Origin: Thamnidium elegans
Lineage: Eukaryota; Mucoromycota; Mucoromycetes; Mucorales; Mucoraceae
Length of the DNA stretch: 64,000 bases
NCBI GenBank assembly: GCA_025201345.1
Contig: JAIXMG010000001.1
Coordinates: forward strand, 2,232,001 to 2,296,000
Direction of reading: 5' to 3'
Shown: piece after piece, positions 1 to 11,410 of the stretch
Numbering within the stretch: the stretch's first letter is position 1
How the letters are laid out: the number at the start of each line of letters is the position of its first letter
The notes under the pieces: model-generated
What the model was told of the DNA's origin: nothing
What the model saw: the letters and a program-made list of their open reading frames with translations, nothing else
The model's database searches: none
Translations under genes and position numbers: made by a program

Positions 1-1281
1 TTAATAATCGAACAGATCAGCGTCTGTTTTTTAACTTTAATTTTTTAAATAGTCGGAATTTACATATCCGAAAGTTTAATTGTTATCGCATCATTTTTCT
101 TACATTCGAGTATGGTCAGCTTATTCTTGTATAAGGATTGGGTTTTCCCTTCTTTTTTTTATATTATGTATGGTGGGTTAATTGTGTACCAAATAGGGCA
201 AAATCTACGTGCATCTATGCAGACGTAATCTGTAAATAACTTGAAACGCATACAATTCTGTGAATACAGAAAAGGAGTGACTTGCTTTATTAGTAATAGT
301 AAACAGAATTTACCACTCAATGTTTAAAGGAATTCTATTTTCAGTTTCTTATCTATAAAAACCTTTGTATTATTAATTATTTTATAACTCGTTTGGATTT
401 ATAACTGAAAAGAGGGGAATGTGATAGAATCATTTAGTTAAAAATTAACGATTTTATTATTGGATTGTTTCTTTTTATACACGTGAAAAGAGTAAGAAAT
501 GACGGCATGTATATGATAAAAAGTATATGAAAAAAATTCGCTTTTAGTTTTGTAGCCCTCAAGCTTGACTGAAATATATTTGATCTGTTTTATAAGGGGG
601 ATTTTAAAAAAAACATAGCTATCAAAGACTAGAAAATGGTAATATCATTCGATTAATAATGTACAACAGTTTGACTTTTAAAATAGTTGCAGCCTCTTTT
701 TTTTTTCAGATAATGTTTGTATAACAGGTTTGTACCACAGCGTTGTTACCATGATTTTCAATTTGTTTGTGTCGGACGAGACCGACGGAATTATAAAGAA
801 ATAAAGGTAATCATATACCCGGTTTACAAAACAAACATATCCTTTTTATTCCAAGTTTTAACAATGGTTGATTGATTTACTCATTTATAGTGGTTTTTAT
901 ATATAAAAAAACATCCTATTTTTCATTCAATTCTTAAAGATGATTAAATCAATAAATTATTAACTGTAGAAAGGCTCAGAGCGGAAACTAAATAACCTGA
1001 AGATACTCTTGATCTTTAAAGTAAATGGTGGATTACCAATGATATTTGACATTACATATTGATACTTTAACTATTGATTTTTTTTTTTAAAAAAAGGTTC
1101 GCTCTATCATAATAATAATAAAAAAGTTTCAGATAAACGAGTGGCAAAGGCTTTTTTTTTTTTGACATAACGGGAGCTTAGAAAATATTTTGCGTTCCAT
1201 ACATATTTAGAAATAAAGTTACAAATAAATAAAAAGAGATGCATTTATTTAATAAAAGTGTTTTGTCTATTTTGATACTAT
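1..1281. other. Intergenic, no gene seen
   Basis: No open frame or recognisable RNA gene is visible. The stretch is AT-rich with scattered A/T runs. The right end holds the 3' flank of the LRR gene on the minus strand. An upstream gene beyond the window edge may own part of it. Confidence 0.5.
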
Positions 1282-1977
1282 TTAATCCCAACCACCAACA
1301 TCTAAGCCAGTACCTGTGTTACTTGCTTCTTGCTTCTTATTCTCACTTTCTAATGCTGCAACAACATCAGTTGTCTTCTTGATACCGGCCTTGGCCAATT
1401 TCTTCGATTTATCTACAACGCCTACAACACCAGTTTCGGCCTTAGTTTGAGGCTTTGTAAGTAAAGTGGGAATAGCAGCAACGGATGCTACAGATTCTTT
1501 CTTGGCTACAGGTTCCTTAGGAATAGTAGTGGCCTTGGTAGCCTTGGTTTTCTTTGTCTCAACAGGCTTATCCTCGGGCTTAACAAAGAAAAGATCCTTC
1601 TCATCGGAAGCTGTCTTCTTCTTCTTCTTCATAGCAGGCTCATCGCTAGGTTCAGCAGCGCCAGATTTCTTAGCTTTAACCTTGAGGATTTCGGTAACTT
1701 TAGCTTTACGCTTCTTGCCTTCAGCAACAGGTGCATCAGCTTCTTTCATATGAACATCCCCATCTTCATCTACTTCTCCTCTTTCCTTCTTTTCTTTCTT
1801 TTCCTTTTGTACCTTCATTCTCTTCATACGTTGTTTCTTTTCAACGATGTTGACATTTTCTCTTTGCTTCTTTTTACGTTCCAAAAACTTGGGATCGAAT
1901 CTCTCACCATCTAAAATACGAAGAGAAGGTACAAGATCAAGAATCTAAAAGAATGAAATAAAAAAGTTAGCCTTCCG

Positions 1978-2014
<37 letters not shown>

Positions 2015-2898
2015 ATAATTTGGTTTTCATGCGTTACCTTCTCAAGATAATCCTTCTTCTTGGCGATAGGGTTTCCCTTTAAGTTCAAGTTATGGAGTTT
2101 TGTTAAAGAGCCAAGAGCGGCAATATCAGTCCAATTAGCAAGACCATTGTTTCCGAAATCCATAATTTCAATTGCATTACACTTTCTTAAAGTTTCGGGT
2201 ATCTGTGTGATTTTGTTATCGTTCAATCGAATTTCTTTGAGTAACACGTTATGTGTTAAATCGGGTACTTCAGTCAATTGATTATGAGCAGCTGAAAGCT
2301 TTGTAAGTTGTAAAATACTGGATAATCTAGGTACTCTATCGACTTTATTGTGAGATATCACTATATATTATAGTTAGTAACGTTTAATTTATTTTATTTT
2401 ACTTTTTTACTTTTCTTACCTAAAGTGTTTAATTCAAGCAAAGGCTCAATATTTTCGATTTCCAAAAGATTGTTATGGTTTAAAATAAGAGCTTTCAAGT
2501 GCTTAAGTCTAGTAATATGAGGACTCATATGAACAAGTTCGTTATGACTGACGTTGAGTACTATACAATAATAAAAAAAAATCAGTGTCCGTATATATAT
2601 ATGTAGTTTTAAAAATAAATATATTACCACATAATGTTTGAAAGTGTTGGAACCCGGTAAAGTCTTTGAACTTGTTACCCGAGAGATTCAAAAGGGTAAT
2701 CTGCTCAAGATCTTTCAAACCGGTAATAGACTTTTCGTCAACAAGTTCGTTATTAGCAAGGTTAAGTTTACGAAGTTCTTTGCAAGCAGAGATATCGTCT
2801 ACTGAATCGATTTCTCTCTTTGAAACATTGATATCTTTAAGACTTTCGATAGGTTTGTCTTTATATATTTCAGCTATCACTTGAGTAGTTAACTTCAT
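1282..2898 (-). CDS. Leucine-rich repeat protein with lysine-rich C-terminal tail
   Basis: Four exons (complement of 2628-2898, 2420-2560, 2038-2360, 1282-1944) splice in frame with GT-AG introns to a 465-residue protein. Residues from about 40 to 255 are SDS22-like leucine-rich repeats of the LxxLxLxxNxL type. They close with an LRR-cap-like segment (LVPSLRILDGERFDP). The last 200 residues are a low-complexity, lysine-rich tail with several KKxKK clusters, which suggests nuclear or nucleolar location (inference). LRR proteins of this type act as binding scaffolds, and the partner here is unknown. The third intron contains a 32-base homopolymer. The start at 2898 gives the longest LRR-compatible N-terminus. 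The gene is divergent from the Nvj2-like gene, across a 786 bp promoter region. Confidence 0.85.
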
Positions 2899-3684
2899 GG
2901 TTGTACTTTATTTGGAATATAAAAAAAAAGAGAGGAGCTTTTTTTTTTTTTTTTTGGAGTAGAAGAAAAAAAAAGGTCACGGTAAAGCAGTCGTATTCGA
3001 CAGTTTAAAAAGTGACGCGAACAGAGTTATTCACATTCTTTTGTGGGCATTAATGCAGCACTCGCGGTTGTTGGCATGGGCATTAATGCAGTTCTATTTA
3101 AAGCAATCAACAAGTCTATGGCTATTCACATCTTTATTATTACCTCTATTTATTTCTTGACTTATGGGCTAGGATTATATTAAAGGTTTTCAGTATGAAC
3201 GCTATGCTTGTTTTAAAATTTTAGACGATATAATAGAAGAAGCTTGATTGCTTAAGCTTAAAATGGCCTTCCTTTTTAAAGATTTATATGAGTCATCACT
3301 ATTTTCATCAACGACAATTTCCAAATGATACTTGATATTTTGTTGTATACCTCCTTATTACAACCAAAGACAAATCTACACTCTCGGCTAAACCCTTCCC
3401 CCCTTCCCCCAACGTGTTTGATTGGTTGTCTCAAATAACTCGTAATAAAAACAGTTAATAAACGTAATGTTATGATACAAAACGTTTTTTATTATAAAAC
3501 TGGTCCACTTTTTTTTTTGCAGTTATAAAAAATACAGACTTTACCTTTTAGAAATCAAAAAAGGAAACTAAAATAGATATTGTATTTTGAAACGAAGTGA
3601 TAAACACCCCTGTTTTGGGATAATAATAAAAAGTACAGTTTATCTTTCTCTGTTTTCCTGTTTTGACCATGCTTTAAAAGCAGC
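2899..3684. promoter_or_regulatory. Divergent promoter region between LRR and Nvj2-like genes
   Basis: Shared upstream region of two divergently transcribed genes. It holds two copies of a 14-bp direct repeat (GGGCATTAATGCAG at 3045-3058 and 3078-3091). The core of each, GCATTAATGC, is a perfect 10-bp palindrome. This spacing would suit a homeodomain-type or dimeric factor, but no factor can be assigned. A pyrimidine-rich stretch lies just upstream of the plus-strand ATG. Confidence 0.4.
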
Positions 3685-5772
3685 ATGAACTTAAACTATT
3701 ATATATCCTTGGCCATTGCGTACCTGCTTGGCTGCTTTACTTTTATACCCCTATTCCTTTTGTTTTTATATTTCTCTAGTAGTAAAAAGAAAGAATCTCG
3801 AACTGTCACTTCGTCCGATGCTTTAGAAGAGGAAAAAGAAGAGACGCATTCTCAACAATATTTTTATAAAGTAGGTTGGCTTCACATTACTCGCGATCAA
3901 CAACCTATTAGTAAAAGCACTTCAATAGGCGGTATTGTGAAGTCATATCTATCCGGTAATAATAATATCACGAAAGAAATCAAGACAAACCAAGACGATA
4001 TACCTACTGGCGACAACAGTAACAACAATAGTTTTACAACTTATTTTGCTGCTTTAAAATTCAATACATTATACCTGTACGACTCAGAGTTACAACTAGA
4101 CTGTAAAGCAATCATCAATATTAGTAATTATAGTGTACATATATACCCATATGGATTAAAGGATTATGAATTATTTTCAAAAGTCAACCGAATCCAGCTA
4201 AAGAAAAAGAAAAGTTTTTTGCTAGATCGCATTGAAAAAGATTACTATATAAATTGTAGTCGGTGTGTCGATAAAGAAGATTGGTATATAGCTTTTAAGC
4301 GAGCAAGTAAATTACATCATCACGGCGAACCACCTTCATCAAAAGATTTACAAAGTTGTATGGAAAATTCTACACATTTTGACCAAGATGCAATGAACCA
4401 TTTAATATCAACTATTCATAGCGATCCAGGTCAGTTCGAATTACAGTGGTTGAACGCGTTATTAGGTAGAATATTCTTGGGCATTTATAAAACAGAAACT
4501 ACGAAATCGTTCTTTTACAACAAAATATTATCCAAGATTGCAAAATTAAATGCTCGTAGACCACCCTTTTTAGAAGAAATTACTGTTCGTTCCGTTGATG
4601 GCGGTCACGGACCACCTTATATTACTCAACCTCGCCTAATACATCTAAGTCCACAGGGAGAGTATACGGGAGATTGCCATTTATTTTATGATGGTCACTT
4701 TCGTGTAGAATTAGAAACCGTATTAAAATGTAAATACTCGGACCGTTTACCACCTATTCGCATTGATCTCGTATTAGCTATTACTTTAAAATCGATCGAA
4801 GGAAAGTTAATGTTTAAAATCAAGGAACCGCCTACGAATCGTGCCTGGATGGGATTTTATAAAAAACCTAAAATGGAATGGATTGTGGAACCTCTAGTAT
4901 GGGAAAAAAGAATGGGCTATTCTATGGTCAGTAAAGCCATTCAATCTAAAATTGAAGAAATTTTCTCGGAAACGATGGTGCTACCTAATATGGACGATAT
5001 TGTATTCTTTCAAACTGAAGGTGTGGGTGGTATTTACGGTAAAGAAACAAACTATGGTAAATCAACTACTTCTGCATTTGATCTCGATTCCAATAAAAAG
5101 AAATCATCCACTGCTGACAACAACCCAACTACTTCTAATATGTCCGACATATCATACCAGTCATTGCCTGAATTATATTCTGCACCGTCTGAATTAGTTG
5201 TCACTGCCGATCCATTTCCTCTACTTAATACTAGTGTTTCGTCCACAGCTGCGGCGCCTACAAAAAAGAGTTGGTTTAGAAGAAACAACAAATCAACTAG
5301 TGAACATGAATTTGATGATGTTCATACGGCACCTGTAGTTGACACACCATCACAACAAACCTTAAAATCAGTTATTACACCTTTAAAAGATGATGAACGT
5401 AACAACAATAAAATAGAAAAAAAAATTAAACGTAAAAAATCCACAAACCCTACAAATACCAATAACAGGGCACAATTTCTTGCTACAAATGTCGATCACT
5501 CGATTCAGTCACTTTTGTTAAATACAAAACCCACGCTACCTTTGGCCGAAACTCCCACGGTGCAACATAGTTCTCCCACACCCTGTCACCCGCCAAATAC
5601 CGAAGCTACACCAAATTTGAATACAACACCTAGACCAGATGCTATGCATTCTGTTAGATTAAGCAAAAAGATGTTATTACTAGTTGACCAACCTTCAAGA
5701 ATGAGATCAAAGTCTTTACCAAGTACCGGTTTATCTATCGATGTTGCACAAATGGGTAGTAAAGAAAATTAA
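3685..5772 (+). CDS. nvj2: Nvj2/TEX2-type PH-SMP lipid-transfer protein
   Basis: Single-exon 695-residue protein. Residues 5-30 form an N-terminal hydrophobic segment, likely an ER membrane anchor. A PH-like region follows at about 55-215, including the pair of cysteines in NCSRCVDKEDWY. Next is an SMP-type lipid-binding domain at about 245-460, with hallmarks such as ELQWLNALLGRIFLG and a GDCHLFYDGHFRVELE beta segment. The C-terminal 230 residues are Ser/Thr/Pro/Asn-rich and probably disordered, with RRNNKS-like basic patches. Yeast Nvj2 and animal TEX2 with this order (TM, PH, SMP) move lipids at ER-organelle contacts. The length is similar to Nvj2 (about 770 aa). The start is the first ATG before the hydrophobic segment. 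Confidence 0.85.
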   Translation: MNLNYYISLAIAYLLGCFTFIPLFLLFLYFSSSKKKESRTVTSSDALEEEKEETHSQQYFYKVGWLHITRDQQPISKSTSIGGIVKSYLSGNNNITKEIKTNQDDIPTGDNSNNNSFTTYFAALKFNTLYLYDSELQLDCKAIINISNYSVHIYPYGLKDYELFSKVNRIQLKKKKSFLLDRIEKDYYINCSRCVDKEDWYIAFKRASKLHHHGEPPSSKDLQSCMENSTHFDQDAMNHLISTIHSDPGQFELQWLNALLGRIFLGIYKTETTKSFFYNKILSKIAKLNARRPPFLEEITVRSVDGGHGPPYITQPRLIHLSPQGEYTGDCHLFYDGHFRVELETVLKCKYSDRLPPIRIDLVLAITLKSIEGKLMFKIKEPPTNRAWMGFYKKPKMEWIVEPLVWEKRMGYSMVSKAIQSKIEEIFSETMVLPNMDDIVFFQTEGVGGIYGKETNYGKSTTSAFDLDSNKKKSSTADNNPTTSNMSDISYQSLPELYSAPSELVVTADPFPLLNTSVSSTAAAPTKKSWFRRNNKSTSEHEFDDVHTAPVVDTPSQQTLKSVITPLKDDERNNNKIEKKIKRKKSTNPTNTNNRAQFLATNVDHSIQSLLLNTKPTLPLAETPTVQHSSPTPCHPPNTEATPNLNTTPRPDAMHSVRLSKKMLLLVDQPSRMRSKSLPSTGLSIDVAQMGSKEN

Positions 5773-6077
5773 CGCGTCCTTTTTTTTTTTCAGATAACTT
5801 ATTCACATTTAACTTATTTACATAAATAAATGAATTTTTTTTTTTTTTTTTGTACTTGTATAAATATTAAGATGGCATTGTATGACTTTATTTGATTTTG
5901 TAGTTTTATCATGAATTATATATTTTTGAAAAAGAATGATGAGTGTGAGATTTATATAATTTGATAAGAGAATGGATATATATACATCATCTTTGAATCT
6001 CTATTTCCAATATTTTTCCTTTTGAGTGTTATGTTTGCTGTAAGTGTGGGAAAAAAAAACTTTAAAAGAATCATGAT
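5773..6077. other. Convergent 3' region
   Basis: Spacer between the convergent Nvj2-like and threonine aldolase genes. It is AT-rich with T runs and probably holds both 3' untranslated regions. Nothing else is visible. Confidence 0.5.
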
Positions 6078-7367
6078 CTAGTTTTTAACGGTGACACTAG
6101 GATAAGTAGATTCTGCTGTCTGTTCAATTGTTTCAACTGCAGAGTTAGAGGGAACAGGAGGAACAAAGCCAGACTTCTTCTTCATTTGAACTAATTGAGT
6201 TGCTACTTGAATAAAATCGTCAACAGCTTCTGAAGTGATTTGATAATGGAACACGAGACGAGTTGTAGTACCATTGTTACTAAAGATTTTGATGTTCTTG
6301 GCTTTGAGTGCATCTGCTAATTCGGCAATAATGATACCAGTGGGCTTAGTATCAATGAACAACATGTTGGTTTCTACAGGTAAAAGGAGCTTCATTCCCA
6401 ATGATTCAAGGTGTTCACCAAGCTTACGAACAAGAGCATGTGTATCGCGCATGGTAGGAACAACAGTGTTGATACAGTGACGTGCAGCAACAGCTAACAT
6501 ACCAGCTTGTCTCCATCCTCCACCCATTAATTTACGAATATGACGAGCACGGGTAATTAATTCTTTGGTACCAGTTAACATGGAACCAATAGGTGCACCT
6601 GCTCCTTTAGATAAACAAATGGAAATAGTATCAAAGCATTTACCGTATTCGCTTAAAGGAGTACGAGTTTCTTCACTAGCATTCCAAAGTCTAGCACCAT
6701 CAAGATGCATTTTCAAACCGTTGGCACGAGCGACATTGTGAATCTTGCGAATTTCTTCAATAGGCATGATAGTACCATTCATAGTATTCTCAAGAGATAC
6801 AACTATTAAAAATAAATTAGCTTCTAGTAAATCTTTTTTTTGTTTTTTGTTTTGTTTTTGTATAACAATTTTACCTTTGGTGATCGCACCACACAAGGTG
6901 TCTTTATTGATTTTACTGTCGACTTCTTCTGCTGTCATGTAGGTTCCCTTGGCTACAACAGGAACTACGTTAGCTTGAGAATGATAAGCGATACCTCCGC
7001 ATTCATAATTGAATACGTGAGAACGAGAGTCACACAAAACTGAATGGGGAGGTTGGAACAAAAGACAACGAAGACCAAGTTGGTTAGAAAGAGTACCGCT
7101 AGTACAGAACAAAGCAGCTTCATGTCCCATCAATTGAGCAACATAGTCTTCAAGGGCTTTACAATCATCATCGGTCTTAATTTTAATAATTAGTTATATG
7201 GAATAAATAAAATGTCAAAAAATAAGCAATACCTGATAAACGTCATCGCCGCGGGTAGCAGACTTCATGATATCGAACATTTCATCCGTAGGGATGGTAG
7301 CGGTATCACTAGTTAAATCAAAGATGAAAGGCTTTTCAGCGTTTACACTTGTGCTAATAGGTGACAT
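6078..7367 (-). CDS. gly1: L-threonine aldolase (PLP-dependent)
   Basis: Three exons (complement of 7233-7367, 6875-7175, 6078-6802) join in frame to 386 residues, the usual length for low-specificity threonine aldolases. The enzyme cleaves threonine to glycine and acetaldehyde using pyridoxal phosphate. Family signatures are present: DLTSDTATIPTDEM at the N-terminus, GHEAALFCTSGTLSNQL, HLDGARLWNA (the PLP-contacting Asp), and SICLSKGAGAPIGS, where the Lys is the Schiff-base residue. The C-terminal tail after about residue 350 is Thr/Ser-rich. The start at 7367 places the conserved DLTSDT motif about 20 residues in, as in homologues. The gene encodes a cytosolic enzyme of glycine biosynthesis, comparable to yeast Gly1. 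Confidence 0.95.
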
Positions 7368-8230
7368 GGAAATAGAGATTATTTAGACAGGGAAAGAGAG
7401 AAAGAGAGGAAAAAAAGGATGAAAAGAAAAAAGAAAAAAAGAGAGAGAGCGGGAGACAGCGGGATTTAATACAGATAAAGCCTAATGGTCTGTGACTAAG
7501 TTTCTTATAGGTTTCTTAAAACTTTTTTTTTTTTTTTTTTCGTAGTTGTATTATTCATCAGAATTTCTATTTTAAAAAGAAGTTTGTTTATCAATAAAGC
7601 GTTTTTCTCACGCTATTTTCTCACAAAGTATCGCAATACTTCTTTATTAGGATTATATTGACACACAAAATGTAATGGGATAATTTTAATTTCCCTCTCT
7701 TGAATGAGAGAAATGGTTTAATTTTTCGCACCCAGCATAAACAATCATTTGTTGCCATAACAAAAAATAATAAAACTAGCCTTTTTGTTGCTGTCACAAA
7801 ATAAGAGCCTTCCCTTTTTCTTTTTTTTTTTTATCCTATAAATAAGAAACCCGAGTACTATTACAAATAACTAAAATCACCTAATAGACATTTAGCCTCT
7901 TTTATAAATTTTTTTATGAAACTTAAGACCGCTCTCTGGGTCTCCATTGTACATTGTTATTGGCTTAAATTCAATTTGTCAAAATCAGGTCAAAAGCTGG
8001 TATTATTAATTCAGCTTTAAATCCAGTGCACGTATATATATATAAAAGATAAAAGGAGGGGGGGGGGGGCTAGGACTACCATCGCTATGAAATGTTTTTT
8101 GGTTTTTTTTTCTATCACAAAACTAGTTATTTGCTATGTATACTAGATCTATGTGCATACTCTTAATGGTTACTTCGTTACCTTGCGGCGGTTGAAATAG
8201 ACCGATGTTTTTCTTCCAGTCAATCATGCC

Positions 8231-8410
8231 GAATTAAAAGAAAGACTTGGGCCATAAACACCACCTGACGATTTCGTCGCTGATAATAATAATTCTTCGG
8301 ATGGCTTAGACATAATTTATTTATTTAGTGGGGAGTTTTACCAAGATAATACGGAAAATGAAGTCGTATAAGACGAATTGAAACGTATCATCGTTATAGA
8401 CTGTTTCGAG
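8231..8410 (+). pseudogene. Decayed internal exon of unknown gene
   Basis: A coding-like exon is bordered by a consensus acceptor (a pyrimidine tract ending in CAG at about 8220) and a consensus donor (GTAAGT after 8410). It reads NHAELKERLGP, stop, then TPPDDFVADNNNSSDGLDI and IYLFSGEFYQDNTENEVV, stop, then DELKRIIVIDCFE. Both stops are TAA in an otherwise sensible frame, so the exon is broken. The segment ending IIVIDC faintly recalls DTW-domain tRNA-modifying enzymes, but this is weak. The neighbouring exons are not recoverable by eye. Confidence 0.4.
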
Positions 8411-9184
8411 GTAAGTCTAAATTAAAAATGTCCAGAATTATCGATAAACTTGGTGTTTATCGTCTTGAATTAAGTTTATTCTTTTTTCTGCTGCGTTCTC
8501 GAGATTAGAAAGAGAATGATTATATATAAATGCTTAGAAGAAATATGCTTTTCAAATCGAAATAGCGTCATTCCTACATTTTAATATCCTACAAAATTAA
8601 ACATCTGTATTTTAGAAATTACAGAAAAATACCAAATATGTTATTTTATTTAAGGTTTTTAAAAAACAAGAAGTTATTAAAAAAAAAGGGGGGGGAGGGG
8701 TTAATAAAGAGCCAAATGAAGTGATTTTATAAGAATTTAGTAAAATATACATTTAGTCCAATAGTAAGCTTCACATTATATTTATGTATTCGAGAATAAT
8801 ATATCATTCAGTTAATATTATGCATGTTATAATTTCAACCCATAATTGTCAACCATGAGATAGGAAAGGGAGATGTTGCTTAAACCATTACTATAAAGCA
8901 AATACAGTCATAATTAAATCGACCCTCCATATTTTGTCATTTTTTTGTTCTTTGTTTTCTAATGCTTATAAATATAAACTTATACATTCCTTCTTGGAGC
9001 AATCGATGTGCATAGAATGTATGTGAAAATTAATACGTTGCACCTTTTTTCTAAACGCTTTAATAGAACGAAACTACTCGACATAAAGGGCATCGAAACC
9101 TATGCGGAAAAAAACTGCTGTATTTACATATATTGCCGCGGTAAGTTTAAACTGATGACAGAAACTCACGGCATTTTTTGACCT

Positions 9185-9830
9185 TTGAATACACAGGCCA
9201 CTAATTCCAATATAAATAAAGAGAAAAACAGTGTTATGGTTCAACGATTGTACTTGTCGGACACATACATCGACCAAATTTGCAAACACTGTTTTAATAA
9301 TCCGCTTAGATCTGATGAATTCTCCCTAAAACCCTTTGAACAAATTATTAGTGATATCGCAACAACAGCTGAAAGGACTATGTGCAGTAATTGGCCTTGA
9401 CAGAAGAGATATGTTATACTGTGTTGATGAGAAATCAACAAGTCTTTCGTTTTACTTGGCCAATAAAGTTTACACTTAATATAAAATATATACACTGGTG
9501 ACCGTTGCATCCGTCTACCATGTTTCCCGGGACTCCATTAGAAGTTCCACAGCTTTTTTTTTTTGTGTAGCTTTCATATCAGCCTGCGGAAGAGGAGTAT
9601 GAACTCATAATTGTAATATCCAAGGCTCTAAGTACTCTTTATAAATGTATCCAGAAACTATAGTTTATTATTTAACACATGCTCCTTTTTTATTTTTAGG
9701 TAGTGCATCTCTTTCTTTTACAATATCGACCATGTGACACGACTGATACAGTGATTGCATAGACGTATCTAGTTTACTGCAATTCCAAGAAAACCAAATA
9801 GGTTTCTTGAGATGATATAATGATCAGGTA
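9185..9830 (+). pseudogene. Possible decayed gene, family not recognised
   Basis: Coding-like segments occur in several frames. One is an open frame at 9185-9400 with QRLYLSDTYIDQICKHCFNN. Another is a stretch near 9580-9665 reading PAEEEYELIIVISKALSTLY. A third follows a TTTTTAG acceptor near 9700 and reads VVHLFLLQYRPCDTTDTVIA. Stops and frame changes separate them. They may be pieces of one dead gene, but I cannot identify the family. This is a low-confidence call. Confidence 0.25.
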
Positions 9831-11410
9831 TCGCATCAGAAGTTCCCTGTTCGTTTTAATATAAAAAACAAAAGAGGCGGACTAGAAAAAATAAAATAGA
9901 GGTGTTTTCGCTATTGAACTCTTCAAACTCAATAAAACGAAAAAGAAGCCTCAAAGATTTAATGTAATTGCCTTTTCCCCTCTTTGCTAGTATTATACAT
10001 CACAGCAAAATTATACGAGTTTTTTTTTAAACTTTTACCTTTGTATCTTATCTAAATAAACATTTACATCTGCCCACATATTACGAAACTGTTACACGTA
10101 AAAAAAAAAAAAGCTATCTCTCCCCGAAAAAGGAAAAGATCTAGACCAGAAAAAGTAAAAAAAAACTTGATCCCATCACCTTTTTGTCTGTTGCACCCGT
10201 TTTACCTGTACAGATTTTAATATGCAATTAAAAGCAGAAATATCCGCGTATTTGTGTTACAGACAGGTTTTCTTCTGTTCCTGTGAGCAGAGTAATGTGA
10301 GAGTAAAAACAAAAAATTAGGGTTAGGTTTTTATGCGCAAAAAAAAAAAAAAAAAAAAGTGGTCTCAAGAGGGGGGTTTCGATATAAAAAAAAAGTATTG
10401 CTTGACAATCAAGAGTTGTAAGGGGTACTCCCCCCCAAAAAAAACTCTCCCACGCTAGAATTTTCATTTTTCCAAAAGTAAAATAAACATTATATTCTGC
10501 CTATTTACCATGCTTTCGTACAATTGGACCAAATATACTCAATTTAGACTCAATTTCTACCTTTTTACCATTTCTACTGTGAAAGCGCCTGTAGCGACAT
10601 TGTGCTGTTTCTCGTGCTGTAATGTCATGTGCTCCTATTTATATTGTAGCCGTATATCCATTGTTGCAAATACCAATTTAGATAAATTAGGTTTATTTTA
10701 TTCTGCAATGGATTATAGACATACAGAATTTATTATAGTAACCTGCTAACAACAAAACGTGTTTTGTGTGCCTTTTTTATGCTGCTTTCATATATATATA
10801 TAAAATGACGCGTATTTTATTTTATTTTATCAAAAGCTTAACCTTTCTAAACTACTCTTTTTTGTAAAGTCATGATGGTTGTACTGACAAGAAAATAGCT
10901 GGAAAGAAAAGAAACCAAGTTCAAACTATAAATAAAAAAAAAGAAAAACTGACAAATCCAGTGTTCTTGAAACCCGATTATATTTTCACTTAGCGACAAG
11001 ATTTATTTTTGGATTACCGACCCCAAAGGTTTTTTTTTTTTTGGCCTCGGCAAATTACATCATTACGATAGACGCTTAGGGAAAAATAATAATAGAGTCC
11101 CTTGTTTTTTTTAAGTTATTTTTTTTTTTAAAAAAAAAAGGAGTAAAGTATACCTTTTTTTACTTCTAAAGAGGTATTTGTTTATTATAGTGGTCATGTC
11201 AAAATTAGTTCTCGGGTTTATAGTGCAAAGTTGAACAGAAAATGATGTAGCACAAATATAGTATGACAGAACCCGGAAACACACCCAACAGTCTCGTGGC
11301 GGTTATACAAAAAGCCCGAAAAGACACAGTAAATGAAAAAATGTCAAAGCTTGGCGTTTTTATTTTACTTGTAAAAAAAAAACAGGGTATAAACAAAAAT
11401 AAAATAAAAA

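Larger units (their letters stand above)
7368..11410. other. Gene-poor 4-kb region with relics
   Basis: No intact gene is visible. The stretch holds a purine-rich leader of the aldolase gene (7380-7460), a G run at 8058-8069, and A/T homopolymers. Two decayed coding stretches, at about 8231-8410 and 9185-9830, are listed separately. Short open frames at 10228-10749 look like chance ORFs with no domain. Confidence 0.5.

Noticed and set aside
1466..1753. Plus-strand 95-codon ORF opposite the LRR tail
   Set aside because: It is the mirror of the lysine-rich coding exon; Phe/Ser/Ala-rich composition is what the reverse strand of AAG repeats gives.
10510..10749. 79-codon plus-strand ORF
   Set aside because: No domain, no splice context, Cys/Tyr-rich chance composition in a gene-poor stretch.
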